A stretch of 64,000 nucleotides of DNA from Mycolicibacterium aurum (GTDB lineage Bacteria; Actinomycetota; Actinomycetes; Mycobacteriales; Mycobacteriaceae): positions 4,650,001 to 4,714,000 of the forward strand of contig NZ_LR134356.1 of the NCBI RefSeq assembly GCF_900637195.1. The letters are read 5' to 3'. Below the pieces are notes generated by a model that saw only the letters and a list, made by a program, of their open reading frames with translations, had not been told where the DNA came from and ran no database searches. This document shows, piece by piece, positions 50,118 to 58,379 of the stretch; positions within the stretch are counted from its first letter, which is position 1; each line of letters starts with the position of its first letter. The position numbers and the translations under genes are program-made.

Positions 50118-50256
50118 CAGCGACGACAGCCCGGCCCGTGTTCTCCATGGAATCTCCACTTCAGCTCCAAGCGCCGCCGCCTGCGCGTCGCGACGATGGT
50201 CTCACCACGGTTTGCCGTGATCACGCCAGTGACACATCCATCCAAGGAGCTATCCC

Positions 50257-50544
50257 ATGACCAAGTTTCTCGCCGCCGCCCTGATGCCGCTCGGTGCCGC
50301 ACTGGCCCTCGCCTCACCGGCGCAGGCCGACACGGCTGCCAACACCATCAACGGGCTTCAGGCCCAGGGCTACAACGTCACCATCAGCCGGGTCGGCAAC
50401 GGGCCACTGAACGAATGCACCGTGATCGGGGTGCGGACGTCACGGGCGCCCAATCAGTTCACCCTGATCGACGACGACGACCTCAACGTGTTCACCACCG
50501 CAGCGAAACCCAAGGCGACCGTTTCGCTGAACTGCGCCAACTGA
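50257..50544 (+). CDS. small secreted protein (paralogue of 39133-39456)
   Basis: A 95-residue precursor with a signal peptide (LGAALALASPAQA) and a mature domain GYNVTISRVGNGPLNECTV, ending SLNCAN. It is the compact form of the protein at 39133, lacking the His/Asp insert. AAGGAG precedes ATG 50257 at about nine bases. Function unknown. Confidence 0.8.
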   Translation: MTKFLAAALMPLGAALALASPAQADTAANTINGLQAQGYNVTISRVGNGPLNECTVIGVRTSRAPNQFTLIDDDDLNVFTTAAKPKATVSLNCAN

Positions 50545-50579
50545 CCCGAGCCCGGACTGCGGGGTCCGCGGCTGCCGTC

Positions 50580-50585
50580 TAGGTT
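50580..50585 (+). promoter_or_regulatory. probable -10 element for the MFS gene
   Basis: TAGGTT matches TANNNT and ends eight bases before GTG 50594; no Shine-Dalgarno is seen. Confidence 0.5.
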
Positions 50586-50593
50586 TGGGACCC

Positions 50594-51964
50594 GTGTCTG
50601 CAGCAGCGCCGCACTCCTCGTTCCCGCGAGGCATGGCGCTGCTCGTGGCCGGGGCGTTGTTCATGGAGATTCTGGACGCCACGATCATCGTCCCGGCGAT
50701 CCCGGCCATCGCAGCGTCGTTCGGGGTCTCTGCGGTCGACGTGAACATCGCCATCTCGGCCTATCTGCTCACCGTCGCGGTGCTGATCCCGGCCAGCGGC
50801 TGGGTGGCCGACAGATTCGGGATCCGGCCGGTGTTCATCGCCGCGATCGCGATCTTCACGGTGGCGTCGGTGGGGTGCGCACTCAGCGTCTCGCTGCCGA
50901 TGCTGGTCGCGATGCGCGTGCTGCAGGGGGTCGGCGGCGCGATGATGGTGCCGGTCGGCAGGCTCGCGGTCTTGAGGTTCAGCGCGAAATCAGACCTGGT
51001 GCGCGCCATCGCATTGCTCACCTGGCCGGCCCTGACCGCACCCGTGGTGGCTCCCGTGCTCGGCGGGGCCGTCGCGACGGTGGGGTCGTGGCGGTGGATC
51101 TTCTTCGTCAACATCCCGATCGGCGTCATCGGACTGTTGTTCGCGGTCAGACTGATTCGCGGCGGCCCGGCTCCGGCCACCACGCCGCTCGACTGGCGCG
51201 GTCTGCTTCTGGTCGGCACCGGAATCGCTACCGCACTGCTGGCCCTGGAGCACATCCGCGTCAGCGGTACCGACTGGACGCTGGTGGCCGGGGGCATCGT
51301 CGTCGCGGTCGGGCTGCTCACCGCCGCGCTCTGGTATCTGCGTCGTACCGGATCCCCGTTGGTCAGGCTCTCGGTGCTGAGGGTGCCCACGCTGCGCATC
51401 ACGGTGTCGGGTGGATCGTTGTACCGACTCGTCATCACCGCGGTGCCGTTCCTGCTGCCACTGCTGTTCCAGCTTGAGTTCGGCTGGTCGCCCTTCTCCG
51501 CGGGGTTGATGGTGGCCGCGCTGTTCATCGGCAACCTGACGATCAAACCCACAACGACACCGCTCATGCGGCGATTCGGCATCAAACGGGTGCTGCTGGT
51601 CAACGCCGCGATCTCGGTGGCATGGTTCGGGGTGCTGGCCGCGCTGAATTCCGATACGCCGGTCGTGGTGATCGCGGCCGTCCTCTACGTCAGCGGCGCG
51701 CTGCGGTCGATCGGATTCACCGCCTACAACAGCCTGGCGTTCGCGGATGTCGACGGCGATCAGCTCACCCACGCGAATACGTTGAACGCCACCGTCCAGG
51801 AGCTGGCCGCCGGCCTGGGGATCGCGGTTGCCGCACTGCTTCTGACGGTGCTGGGGTCGTACCCACTGACGTTCCTCGTGCTCGGCGCAGTGCTGGCCTT
51901 GACCCTGGTGGAAACGCTGCGGCTGCCCGGCGACGCGGGCGCTCACGTCAGCAGACCGCGCTGA
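50594..51964 (+). CDS. MFS drug transporter (DHA2/EmrB-QacA type)
   Basis: A 456-residue, many-helix (13-14) transporter. Helix 1 has LFMEILDATIIVPAIPAIA, typical of DHA2 exporters; the loop motif GWVADRFGIRPVF and motif C-like GAMMVPVGRL and APVVAPVLGGAVAT follow. It probably exports drugs or other hydrophobic compounds by proton antiport. Start GTG 50594 is chosen over the TTG at 50585 because it fits a leaderless transcript. Confidence 0.9.
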   Translation: MSAAAPHSSFPRGMALLVAGALFMEILDATIIVPAIPAIAASFGVSAVDVNIAISAYLLTVAVLIPASGWVADRFGIRPVFIAAIAIFTVASVGCALSVSLPMLVAMRVLQGVGGAMMVPVGRLAVLRFSAKSDLVRAIALLTWPALTAPVVAPVLGGAVATVGSWRWIFFVNIPIGVIGLLFAVRLIRGGPAPATTPLDWRGLLLVGTGIATALLALEHIRVSGTDWTLVAGGIVVAVGLLTAALWYLRRTGSPLVRLSVLRVPTLRITVSGGSLYRLVITAVPFLLPLLFQLEFGWSPFSAGLMVAALFIGNLTIKPTTTPLMRRFGIKRVLLVNAAISVAWFGVLAALNSDTPVVVIAAVLYVSGALRSIGFTAYNSLAFADVDGDQLTHANTLNATVQELAAGLGIAVAALLLTVLGSYPLTFLVLGAVLALTLVETLRLPGDAGAHVSRPR

Positions 51965-52117
51965 ACATTCAATCTTCGCTGGCGTCAATCATTTTGAGAT
52001 CGTGAGCGGCCGCACAGCCGGCGCCTAATACCACCACAGGCGCGACCAACACTGCGTTCCTACCGTCGTCCCGGTGCGGCAGCGCGCCTCACAGTGACGA
52101 TGACGAATGGAGCAATC

Positions 52118-52423
52118 ATGAAACTCACCCGCGCCGTGGGCACCTCGGCGGTGGCCGCCGGAATTGCTTTGGCGGGTCTGTTCTCCTCCGGTGCGGGAGT
52201 GGCCGGCGCCGACCCTGGTCGACCGTGCGGGCAGCCGGGCACCGCTGCGTGCCAGCCGGCACCGCAGCAGCAGCAGAACAACGACTGGCAGCGTCGCGAC
52301 ATCAACGCCGCTCGCCAGGACCACCAGCCGTTCATGCACGAAGGCCAACGGGTGCAGCCGCTGCCGGCAGGCAACGGAGACGGCTGGGGTTTCTGGTTCC
52401 TGGGCCGTTGGATTCGCCTGTAG
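52118..52423 (+). CDS. small secreted Gln/Pro-rich protein
   Basis: A 101-residue precursor; signal peptide with cleavage near VAGADPG. The mature part is polar, with PCGQPGTAACQPAPQQQQ and a Trp-rich C-terminus (DGWGFWFLGRWIRL). ATG 52118 is supported by GGAG five bases upstream; an earlier ATG at 52094 is open in frame. Function unknown. An inverted repeat follows 14 bp after the stop. Confidence 0.72.
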   Translation: MKLTRAVGTSAVAAGIALAGLFSSGAGVAGADPGRPCGQPGTAACQPAPQQQQNNDWQRRDINAARQDHQPFMHEGQRVQPLPAGNGDGWGFWFLGRWIRL

Positions 52424-52436
52424 CCCGCCCGGCCCA

Positions 52437-52480
52437 CTGTGCGGACTCGCGAACGCCCCGGCGGACGCGAGTTCGCACAG
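52437..52480. repeat. intergenic inverted repeat
   Basis: Arms CTGTGCGGACTCGCG (52437-52451) and CGCGAGTTCGCACAG (52466-52480), 14 of 15 pairs, with a 14-bp loop. It lies between two plus-strand genes and could fold into a terminator-like hairpin, without a T-tract. Confidence 0.75.
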
Positions 52481-52532
52481 TTCGCGCGCGCCTACCGGAA
52501 AACTCTCGACCCTGACTTTAGCCTTGGTCCCC

Positions 52533-52781
52533 GTGACCACCCTGCACGAGCCGTCGCTCGCGGAGCTGGACTTCGAGCCCGAAATCCAGTGCACCTGCCG
52601 CAAGTTCTGCGGTCCGCTGGCCCATCCCGCGCAGTGGTGGGTGACGCTGTCCTGCGGGTGTCCGTATCCGATGTGTCAGCGCGCGTTGCGAATCGCCAAT
52701 GTCCGCTTGAAGGTCCGGCCACTGACGTGCCGCCACTGTGAGACGGCCCAGATCGCGATCAGGTCCGTCGTCGCCATCTGA
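52533..52781 (+). CDS. small cysteine-rich protein, probably zinc-binding
   Basis: An 82-residue protein from GTG 52533 to TGA. Eight cysteines sit in CTCRKFC, CGCPYPMC and CRHC-type groups (QCTCRKFC, SCGCPYPMC, TCRHC), suggesting two zinc sites as in zinc ribbons. TAGCCT at 52519-52524, eight bases before the GTG, could be the -10 of a leaderless message. The longer open frame upstream (from 52164) runs through the inverted repeat and is not used. Function unknown. Confidence 0.6.
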   Translation: MTTLHEPSLAELDFEPEIQCTCRKFCGPLAHPAQWWVTLSCGCPYPMCQRALRIANVRLKVRPLTCRHCETAQIAIRSVVAI

Positions 52782-52793
52782 CGGCCCCCCGGG

Positions 52794-53564
52794 TCACTCC
52801 GAAGGGCGGCGGGACGCACCGATCTCGCTCTCCGGCGAATGATCGGTGTCGAGTTCCCGGTCATCGCTGTCGTGGACCACTGTGCTGCGCAGCACCGCGG
52901 GTCGACGGCGGTCGGGCAGAGCCAGCAGGATGCCACCGAATGCCAGCACGAGCGCCAGCGCGATGCCGCCGACCAGAGCCACAGGCGCGGACTGGAAGGT
53001 GTTCTCCAGCAGCATGTAGGCCCCGAACAACAGGAACAACGCCGCAGCGGTGATCTGGATCAGCCGTTCGGGGAGATGCTTGCCTGCAACGGCCCCGACC
53101 AGGATGGCCAGCCCGTCCGCGGCGACCATACCGATGGTCGAGCCGATCCAGACGCCGAGCCAGTTGTTGTCCGCGGCGAGGGTGATGGTCGCGAGCATGG
53201 TCTTGTCGCCGAGTTCGGCGAGCACGAACGCCGAGGTGACCACGAAGAATGCCGGTGCGGTGGCTTTGGCGGCTCGTGAGGCCTCCTCGTCGGAGAGGCT
53301 GTCACCGCGCAGTGTCCACAGCCCGAAGAAGATGAACATCGCGCCGGCGATGAGCCCGAGCAGATGCGTGGGCAGCGCCGCCCCGAGGTAGTGGCCGATC
53401 GCCACCGACAGGACGTGCACCGCGGTGGTCGCGACGGCGATCGCCGACAGCACCACCCACCACCGGTACCGAAGCGCGAACATCATCGCGACGAGCTGGG
53501 TCTTGTCCCCCAGCTCGGCGACGAAAATGACGGCGAAACTCAGCAGCAGTGCGGCGAACACCAT
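52794..53564 (-). CDS. TMEM165/GDT1 family manganese exporter
   Basis: A 256-residue membrane protein (UPF0016) with six helices in two halves, each with the ion-binding motif E-x-G-D-K-T: AELGDKTQL at Glu17 and AELGDKTML at Glu117. Members move Mn2+ or Ca2+ against protons; in bacteria, Mn2+ export is established (MneA/MntX type). A yybP-ykoY riboswitch at 53642-53748 strongly supports manganese. GAGGGG is very close to ATG 53564, so GTG 53561 may be the real start. Confidence 0.93.
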   Translation of the reverse strand: MVFAALLLSFAVIFVAELGDKTQLVAMMFALRYRWWVVLSAIAVATTAVHVLSVAIGHYLGAALPTHLLGLIAGAMFIFFGLWTLRGDSLSDEEASRAAKATAPAFFVVTSAFVLAELGDKTMLATITLAADNNWLGVWIGSTIGMVAADGLAILVGAVAGKHLPERLIQITAAALFLLFGAYMLLENTFQSAPVALVGGIALALVLAFGGILLALPDRRRPAVLRSTVVHDSDDRELDTDHSPESEIGASRRPSE

Positions 53565-53641
53565 AACCCCTCGGTGTCAGTGGCTGCCGTTCGGAGAATG
53601 TGGACACACCTCCGGCCGGCACCCCAAATGGTCTGTGCGGC

Positions 53642-53748
53642 CGAAGGTCTCGCCCACCGGTCAAAAAGGCCGGTTCGGACAACCGGGCCCGGCGGTGATC
53701 GCCGCTGAGCCAGTATGTCGATTGCCGATTGGGGGCTACTCCCCTTCG
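53642..53748 (-). promoter_or_regulatory. yybP-ykoY manganese riboswitch
   Basis: On the minus strand CGAAGGGGAGTAGC opens the motif and GGGCGAGACCTTCGG closes it; the outer CGAAGG (53743-53748) pairs with CCTTCG (53642-53647). GGGGAGTAGC and GCGAGACC are the conserved loops of the Mn2+-sensing yybP-ykoY class. It ends 77 nt before the GDT1 start. A likely -10, TACGGT, lies just upstream. An ACACC/GGTGT hairpin near the ribosome site could be the expression platform. Confidence 0.9.
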
Positions 53749-53756
53749 TTGCAACC

Positions 53757-53762
53757 ACCGTA
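53757..53762 (-). promoter_or_regulatory. probable -10 element for the riboswitch-GDT1 transcript
   Basis: TACGGT matches TANNNT and would start the RNA about six to seven bases later, immediately before the riboswitch stem. Confidence 0.5.
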
Positions 53763-53877
53763 CACGCCCGTCCGCGATACCCGCAACCCGGGCAGCGCCA
53801 AATAGGCTCTGGCGCAATAAGTTTGGGAACTACTCCCACCGAAGTTCGGGTATCCCAAATTCCTGCGTCGAGGGTCC

Positions 53878-54258
53878 TCATTCACCTGGCCAGGCAACCG
53901 CACCGGCGAAGTACACACATGCAGCCACAGCCAGGAGCAGGAACGTCACCGGAAACGCCAGGTTGTGAAACACCTTCGTCCGTACGTGCACGCCAACTGC
54001 CCCGATGAAGAACATCACCAGTCCGGTCGCGGCCGCCAGGCCCAGCCACGGTACTGCGAGGAGACCGAGAAGCAACCCGGCCGCTCCCGCAAGCTTCAGC
54101 GCCGCCAGGCGAGGGATCCACCGGGCGGGTACGCCCACCTCCGCCGAGTTCGCCAACACGAACCTGGCACGGCCGAGGTCCGCTATGGCGATGCCGGTGT
54201 TGGCGATCAGGCGTGCGACGGTCATCGCCGCAAGAAACGTCGTCGCTGGGCCGTTCAT
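53878..54258 (-). CDS. DoxX-like membrane protein
   Basis: A 126-residue four-helix protein of the DoxX/DoxX-like group: ARLIANTGIAIADL, ARWIPRLAALKLAGAAGLLLG and HNLAFPVTFLLLA. ATG 54258 has GGGGAG upstream. It is divergent from an ECF sigma factor gene whose type is often found next to DoxX or carboxymuconolactone decarboxylase genes, so it may be a regulon member. Confidence 0.85.
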   Translation of the reverse strand: MNGPATTFLAAMTVARLIANTGIAIADLGRARFVLANSAEVGVPARWIPRLAALKLAGAAGLLLGLLAVPWLGLAAATGLVMFFIGAVGVHVRTKVFHNLAFPVTFLLLAVAACVYFAGAVAWPGE

Positions 54259-54370
54259 CGGCTCCCCGCCCTCGGTATGCTCGTCACGTTGCCTCCCGTG
54301 TCGATCGGTCAATTGCTCTCCTCACTCCTGACGATCAGAACGCGTGAAAGGTGACAGCCGGTGCTGCCGA

Positions 54371-55243
54371 ATGACGCTGAATGACTTCGTGGCCGAACGC
54401 GGCCGCCTGATCTCCATCGCCCACCGGATCCTGGGATCGGTGCACGACGCCGAGGACGCGGTGCAGACGGCGTGGCTGCACGTCCAGGCGGCGTCCGACC
54501 GCGGGGTCGACAATGCGCCGGCGTGGCTGACCACCGTCGTCACCCGGGTGTGTCTGGACCAGTTGCGTGACCGTAGGCGCCGCGACATCCTGGCCCGACG
54601 GGCCGAGTCGGTGCCTGATGTCGAACTGGCGGCCGACGAGGAGATCCTGGTCCGCGAGGACGTCTCACGTGCACTGATGGTGCTCCTCGACCGGTTGACG
54701 GCACCGCAACGTGTTGCCTTCGTGCTGCACGACCTGTTCGCGGTGCCGTTCGATCACATCGCCGCGATCCTGGGTACAACGCCCGCCAACGCCAAGAAGC
54801 ACGCGAGCCGGGCACGCGGCCGCGTGCGACCCGACCAGACTGCGGTGGCGCCCGGCGACGACGCGCAGCACCAGAAGGTCGTCTCGGCCTTCATGGACGC
54901 CGCCGCGGGCGGCGACATCGCGCGCATGGTCGAGTTGATGGCACCCGACTGCGTGCGGGTGGTCGACGACACCCTGGTTCCCGCCGGCACCCCGACCCGG
55001 GTGTCCGGCGCCGCCGCCGTCGCCGAGGAGACCCGGAACTTCGTCGACCGCATCCGGTCCAGCGAACCGATGCGCGTCAACGGGCGCACCGCCCGCGTCA
55101 TCGCGCCCGGAGGACATGCCCTGGCCGTCGTCGACGTCGACACCCATGCGGGCGTCGTCACCGGCATCGCCATCCGGCCAGTGGCGGCGACCGACGTCCT
55201 GGAAGCGGCGGTGGATCAGGCCTGCGGGAAGTGCGACTTGTAG
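54371..55243 (+). CDS. ECF sigma factor with SnoaL-like C-terminal domain (ECF41/SigJ type)
   Basis: A 290-residue sigma factor: sigma2 about 8-72 (ISIAHRILGSVHDAEDAVQ), sigma4 about 105-160 (RVAFVLHDLFAVPFDHIAAIL and TTPANAKKHASRARGRV), then a SnoaL-like domain to the end. ECF41-type factors have this fused domain in place of an anti-sigma factor. ATG 54371 gives MTLNDFVAERGRLISIAH; GTG 54344 is an in-frame alternative. The 3' end overlaps the convergent acetamidase gene by 28 bp. The divergent DoxX gene is a plausible target. Confidence 0.88.
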   Translation: MTLNDFVAERGRLISIAHRILGSVHDAEDAVQTAWLHVQAASDRGVDNAPAWLTTVVTRVCLDQLRDRRRRDILARRAESVPDVELAADEEILVREDVSRALMVLLDRLTAPQRVAFVLHDLFAVPFDHIAAILGTTPANAKKHASRARGRVRPDQTAVAPGDDAQHQKVVSAFMDAAAGGDIARMVELMAPDCVRVVDDTLVPAGTPTRVSGAAAVAEETRNFVDRIRSSEPMRVNGRTARVIAPGGHALAVVDVDTHAGVVTGIAIRPVAATDVLEAAVDQACGKCDL

Positions 55244-56571
55244 ACCTGGCCGTGCACACCGACCGTGCGGTCGACCACCTGTGACACCGAGAAGTTCGCG
55301 GCGGCCGACAGGTAGGCGTACGCCGTTGCACGGTCCATACCGCGGTCGGTCTCCAGGAAATCCAGCGCGTTGACGACAGCACGCCTCATCGCGATGTCCA
55401 GATCGCTGCCCTGCCCGCCGATGGAGCCGTCCGGATCGGACAGCCCGATCGGCACCCACGCTTCGGCGGTCTCCGCGAACGGATAGCGGTAGGCGACCGA
55501 CGGCGCATCCCCCGATCCCGGCTTGCACACCGAGAGCCGGTAGGTGCCGCGCAGGGAGCCTTCCATCGCCGTCAGGGCCACTTCGCCGTCACCCATAGCC
55601 ATGTGCGGATCGCCGACGTAGAACAGCGCACCTTCGGCGAACACCGGCAGATAGAACGTGGCGCCCTCGCCGAGGAGTCGAATGTCGATGTTGCCGCCGC
55701 CGACGGTGGGCGGGATCGAGTTGGCCGTCGCCGACGTCGGATCGGTGTCCTGCGAAAACGCCACACCCATCATTCCCATGAACGGCTGAAGGGGGAACCG
55801 CACCTGGGCGTTGCCATAGGTCATGATCCCGTGGCCGTCCTCGACCGCGGTGAAGGTCGAGACGTTGCCATAGCGGGTGGGGTCGGCGTTCGGCCGGCCG
55901 TCGGTGTCGGCCGGCGGCATGACCTCCGCGAGCGCGATGCCCGCAGGTGCCGCCCCGTCAGCGGTGAGCCCCAGCGCCCCCTTGCCGTGCCTGCTCGACA
56001 CCACCCCGTACGGCACCCGCGGAATCGCCTGGAGGATATCGATTTTCAGGACGTCACCGGGCTGGGCACCCTCGACGAACACCGGGCCGGTGACAATGTG
56101 GGGCCCGTCCTTGTCGAAATTTCTCGGGGTCCGGTTGTAGTCGGACGCGATCGCGATCGCGTCCTGGAGGATGTCGGATTCAGCGACACCCTGGCCGCCG
56201 AAATACTCGATGGGGTTGCGCCCCTGGTCTTCGAGAATGCCTTCGTGACTGACCGCGTCGAAGGTCACCGTTTGGCCCGAGGCCATCCGCATGACCGGCG
56301 CCGCGTGCACCGTCGGGACGTAACCCCACAGCACTTCGTCAGGCAGGGACTGTACGTAGTGGTCCCCGACAGGATCGCCGGCGCCCGGTTGCAGGATCGA
56401 AAAGCTCGAGGACGTCGCGGACGGCGACTGCGACGAGGGCGTTCCCGACGAACACGCCGAAGCCACCCCGGCAACACCCGCGCCCGCGCTGACGGCCGCG
56501 ACGGCACGCATGAAATCCCTCCTACCCAGTCCGGTCCACAGAGCTTCGGCGGCTTGTCGGGCATCGGTCAT
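55216..56571 (-). CDS. acetamidase/formamidase family protein with Tat/lipoprotein signal
   Basis: A 451-residue protein. The N-terminus GLGRRDFMRAVAAVSAGAG is a twin-arginine signal, followed by GVASACSSG, a possible lipobox with Cys40. The rest is the FmdA/AmdA fold: VSHEGILEDQGRNP, PGDVLKIDIL, HMAMGDGEVALTAMEGS and VGVHGQVY. Cytosolic family members cleave acetamide or formamide to ammonia; an exported form must act outside the membrane, so its substrate may differ. The start at ATG 56571 keeps the RR motif. Confidence 0.87.
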   Translation of the reverse strand: MTDARQAAEALWTGLGRRDFMRAVAAVSAGAGVAGVASACSSGTPSSQSPSATSSSFSILQPGAGDPVGDHYVQSLPDEVLWGYVPTVHAAPVMRMASGQTVTFDAVSHEGILEDQGRNPIEYFGGQGVAESDILQDAIAIASDYNRTPRNFDKDGPHIVTGPVFVEGAQPGDVLKIDILQAIPRVPYGVVSSRHGKGALGLTADGAAPAGIALAEVMPPADTDGRPNADPTRYGNVSTFTAVEDGHGIMTYGNAQVRFPLQPFMGMMGVAFSQDTDPTSATANSIPPTVGGGNIDIRLLGEGATFYLPVFAEGALFYVGDPHMAMGDGEVALTAMEGSLRGTYRLSVCKPGSGDAPSVAYRYPFAETAEAWVPIGLSDPDGSIGGQGSDLDIAMRRAVVNALDFLETDRGMDRATAYAYLSAAANFSVSQVVDRTVGVHGQVYKSHFPQA

Positions 56572-56855
56572 GGAGGCACCTTCCAGTGGAAACAGTTACG
56601 CCAGAGGTGTTCCCACCGGGCATTTCCGTGGCGAAACCACTTCGATAACACCGTGTTGCCGCTTCCTCACAGGCGGCTGCCAGGATGCGGGTTTTCGAAC
56701 CGTCGCCCTTCCCCGTTTGCGCGACGGCCAGCCACCCCGCCCCGCAACTCGGTTGTTGCCCACGCCAACGGTTTTCACCGATACTGCCTACAGGTGCGCG
56801 CGTACTGTCATAGTCAGCACCTGCGGCGTCGTGCCGCAACGGCGAGAGGACAGTC

Positions 56856-57284
56856 ATGGAATCAACAGACCCACGCCCGTCGTCGCGACCTTTTCTCATC
56901 ACCGCCCGGGTCTTCGCCGTCGCCACGGTGCTCGTCATCGTCGGCCTCTTCGGCACCGCAGGCGCGCTGGTTCAGGCGGGCGAGCTCAAAGAAGTCCACG
57001 GAGCGGCCGCGATCGTGCTCCACGTGGTCAGCGGCGGGCTCATGGTCGCGCTGGCGGGGCTGGCGTACAGCCGCCAGAGCGGGTGGTGGGCAGCCGTGGT
57101 CGCCGGCGTGGTGTTCGTCTACTCGTTCGTGCAGGCAGCCCTGGGCGAGGGGACCACCCTCGCCATCCATGTCCCGGGCTCACTGCTGATCGTGGCGGGA
57201 ACCATCTGGCTCACCGGGTGGCTGTTCTCGTCCGCCGCAGCGGTCCCCGAAGGCGCCTCGCCAGGAGTTGACCCAACTCGGTGA
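56856..57284 (+). CDS. small four-helix membrane protein
   Basis: A 142-residue protein with four hydrophobic segments (ITARVFAVATVLVIVGLFG; AAIVLHVVSGGLMVALAGL; WWAAVVAGVVFVYSFVQAAL; LLIVAGTIWLTGWLF) and an Arg/Pro-rich N-terminus. GAGAGGAC precedes the ATG. No function recognised; the 284 bp upstream hold no gene that I can support. Confidence 0.75.
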   Translation: MESTDPRPSSRPFLITARVFAVATVLVIVGLFGTAGALVQAGELKEVHGAAAIVLHVVSGGLMVALAGLAYSRQSGWWAAVVAGVVFVYSFVQAALGEGTTLAIHVPGSLLIVAGTIWLTGWLFSSAAAVPEGASPGVDPTR

Positions 57285-57377
57285 CCAGGCCCCGGCGGCG
57301 CCTCCACGTGCACGGGGTTTTATCGCGCACCAATCGGACAACCCCCACAGTGCACATTCGTCGACCTTGGAGGATCC

Positions 57378-57536
57378 ATGGAACAGAGCACCAACTTCCC
57401 GCCGTCGACACCCGAGGACGCCACCAAGGCCAGCGATGAGCAGCGCGAGCTGCAGGAGAAGCTGGAACACGCAGACGACGACCCCGATGCCCCTGCACGG
57501 TCACAGACCTACCGTCAGATTCCCGACGAGAGCTGA
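57378..57536 (+). CDS. small acidic protein (52 aa)
   Basis: ATG 57378 follows TTGGAGGATCC, a strong ribosome site. The 52-residue product begins MEQSTNFPPSTPEDATKASD, has a charged helical middle (EQRELQEKLEHADDD) and ends RQIPDES. No cysteine or hydrophobic segment; it may be intrinsically disordered. Codon choice is normal for the genome. Function unknown. Confidence 0.65.
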   Translation: MEQSTNFPPSTPEDATKASDEQRELQEKLEHADDDPDAPARSQTYRQIPDES

Positions 57537-58016
57537 CGACCTCCGCGGCCTCCACTTCTCCTCGCGCCGCAGCAAATACCGCGTTAACCTTCCTTCCGCC
57601 GGATGAATTTGCCGACGCAAACGGTTTGAGAATTGTTTGCTCGCGTCCACAACATTCCGTCCGTATTCGCTCAACGGATAGTGAGCGATGCGCAACCGGT
57701 TCCCCCAGAACGTCGGTGCGCCAACCACTCACACGATCGAACAACGCGCTTTCGGCTGTCTCCCGGTAGAAACCAAACTGCAGCACACAGCCATCTTGAC
57801 GTTGCAGTCAATACCGGGTGCGGCGTGCTGCAACTCCGCTTTCGCTGCGTCGCGCGGCATCGCCGCGCACTTCGTGGGCGATAACCCTCGGCGCAATTTC
57901 GGCAGGCGTCGATTGTTTTGCCGGGATCCGTCACGCAGATTTCGGACAATCAACGACGGAATTCTGACCGTGGGCGTAGCGTGACGCCGTCAGCAAACCA
58001 GTAGGGAGGTGCGCAC
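57537..58016. other. 480-bp gap without supported gene
   Basis: The interval between the small acidic protein and the DUF732 gene has no ORF with a ribosome site and coding-like composition; it is somewhat poorer in GC. GGGAGG at 58003-58008 serves the following gene. No hairpin, tRNA or known motif was recognised. Confidence 0.5.
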
Positions 58017-58313
58017 ATGCGCAGCACACTCATCGTCACCGCGGCCATAGCCGCCGCCGGCCTCGCCACCGCGCTGGCGGCACCGGCATTCGCGGACGAG
58101 ACGGACGACATCTTCATCTCGGCGCTGCAGAGCGAGGGCATCCCGTTCTCCACCGCCGACAATGCCATCCAGCTGGCGGGGGCGGTCTGCGAGTACGCCG
58201 CCGCCGGTCAGGACCCCGCACAGATTGCAGTCGAGATCATGGGGCCCGCCGGCTGGAGCGCCGAGCAGAGCGGATTTTTCGTGGGGGCCGCCACCCAGTC
58301 GTATTGCCCCTAG
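58017..58313 (+). CDS. DUF732 secreted protein
   Basis: A 98-residue precursor with a signal peptide ending AAPAFA and a DUF732 domain: DDIFISALQSEGIPFSTAD, AGAVCEYAAAGQD and the C-terminal TQSYCP. The cysteine pair is conserved with the protein at 47391. GTAGGGAGGTG precedes the ATG. Function unknown. Confidence 0.85.
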   Translation: MRSTLIVTAAIAAAGLATALAAPAFADETDDIFISALQSEGIPFSTADNAIQLAGAVCEYAAAGQDPAQIAVEIMGPAGWSAEQSGFFVGAATQSYCP

Positions 58314-58379
58314 CCGTCGCGGCACCGCCGCGCTGAACTCACCGAAACATCCTGCGCCCGAGGACGATTGCGAACGGTC

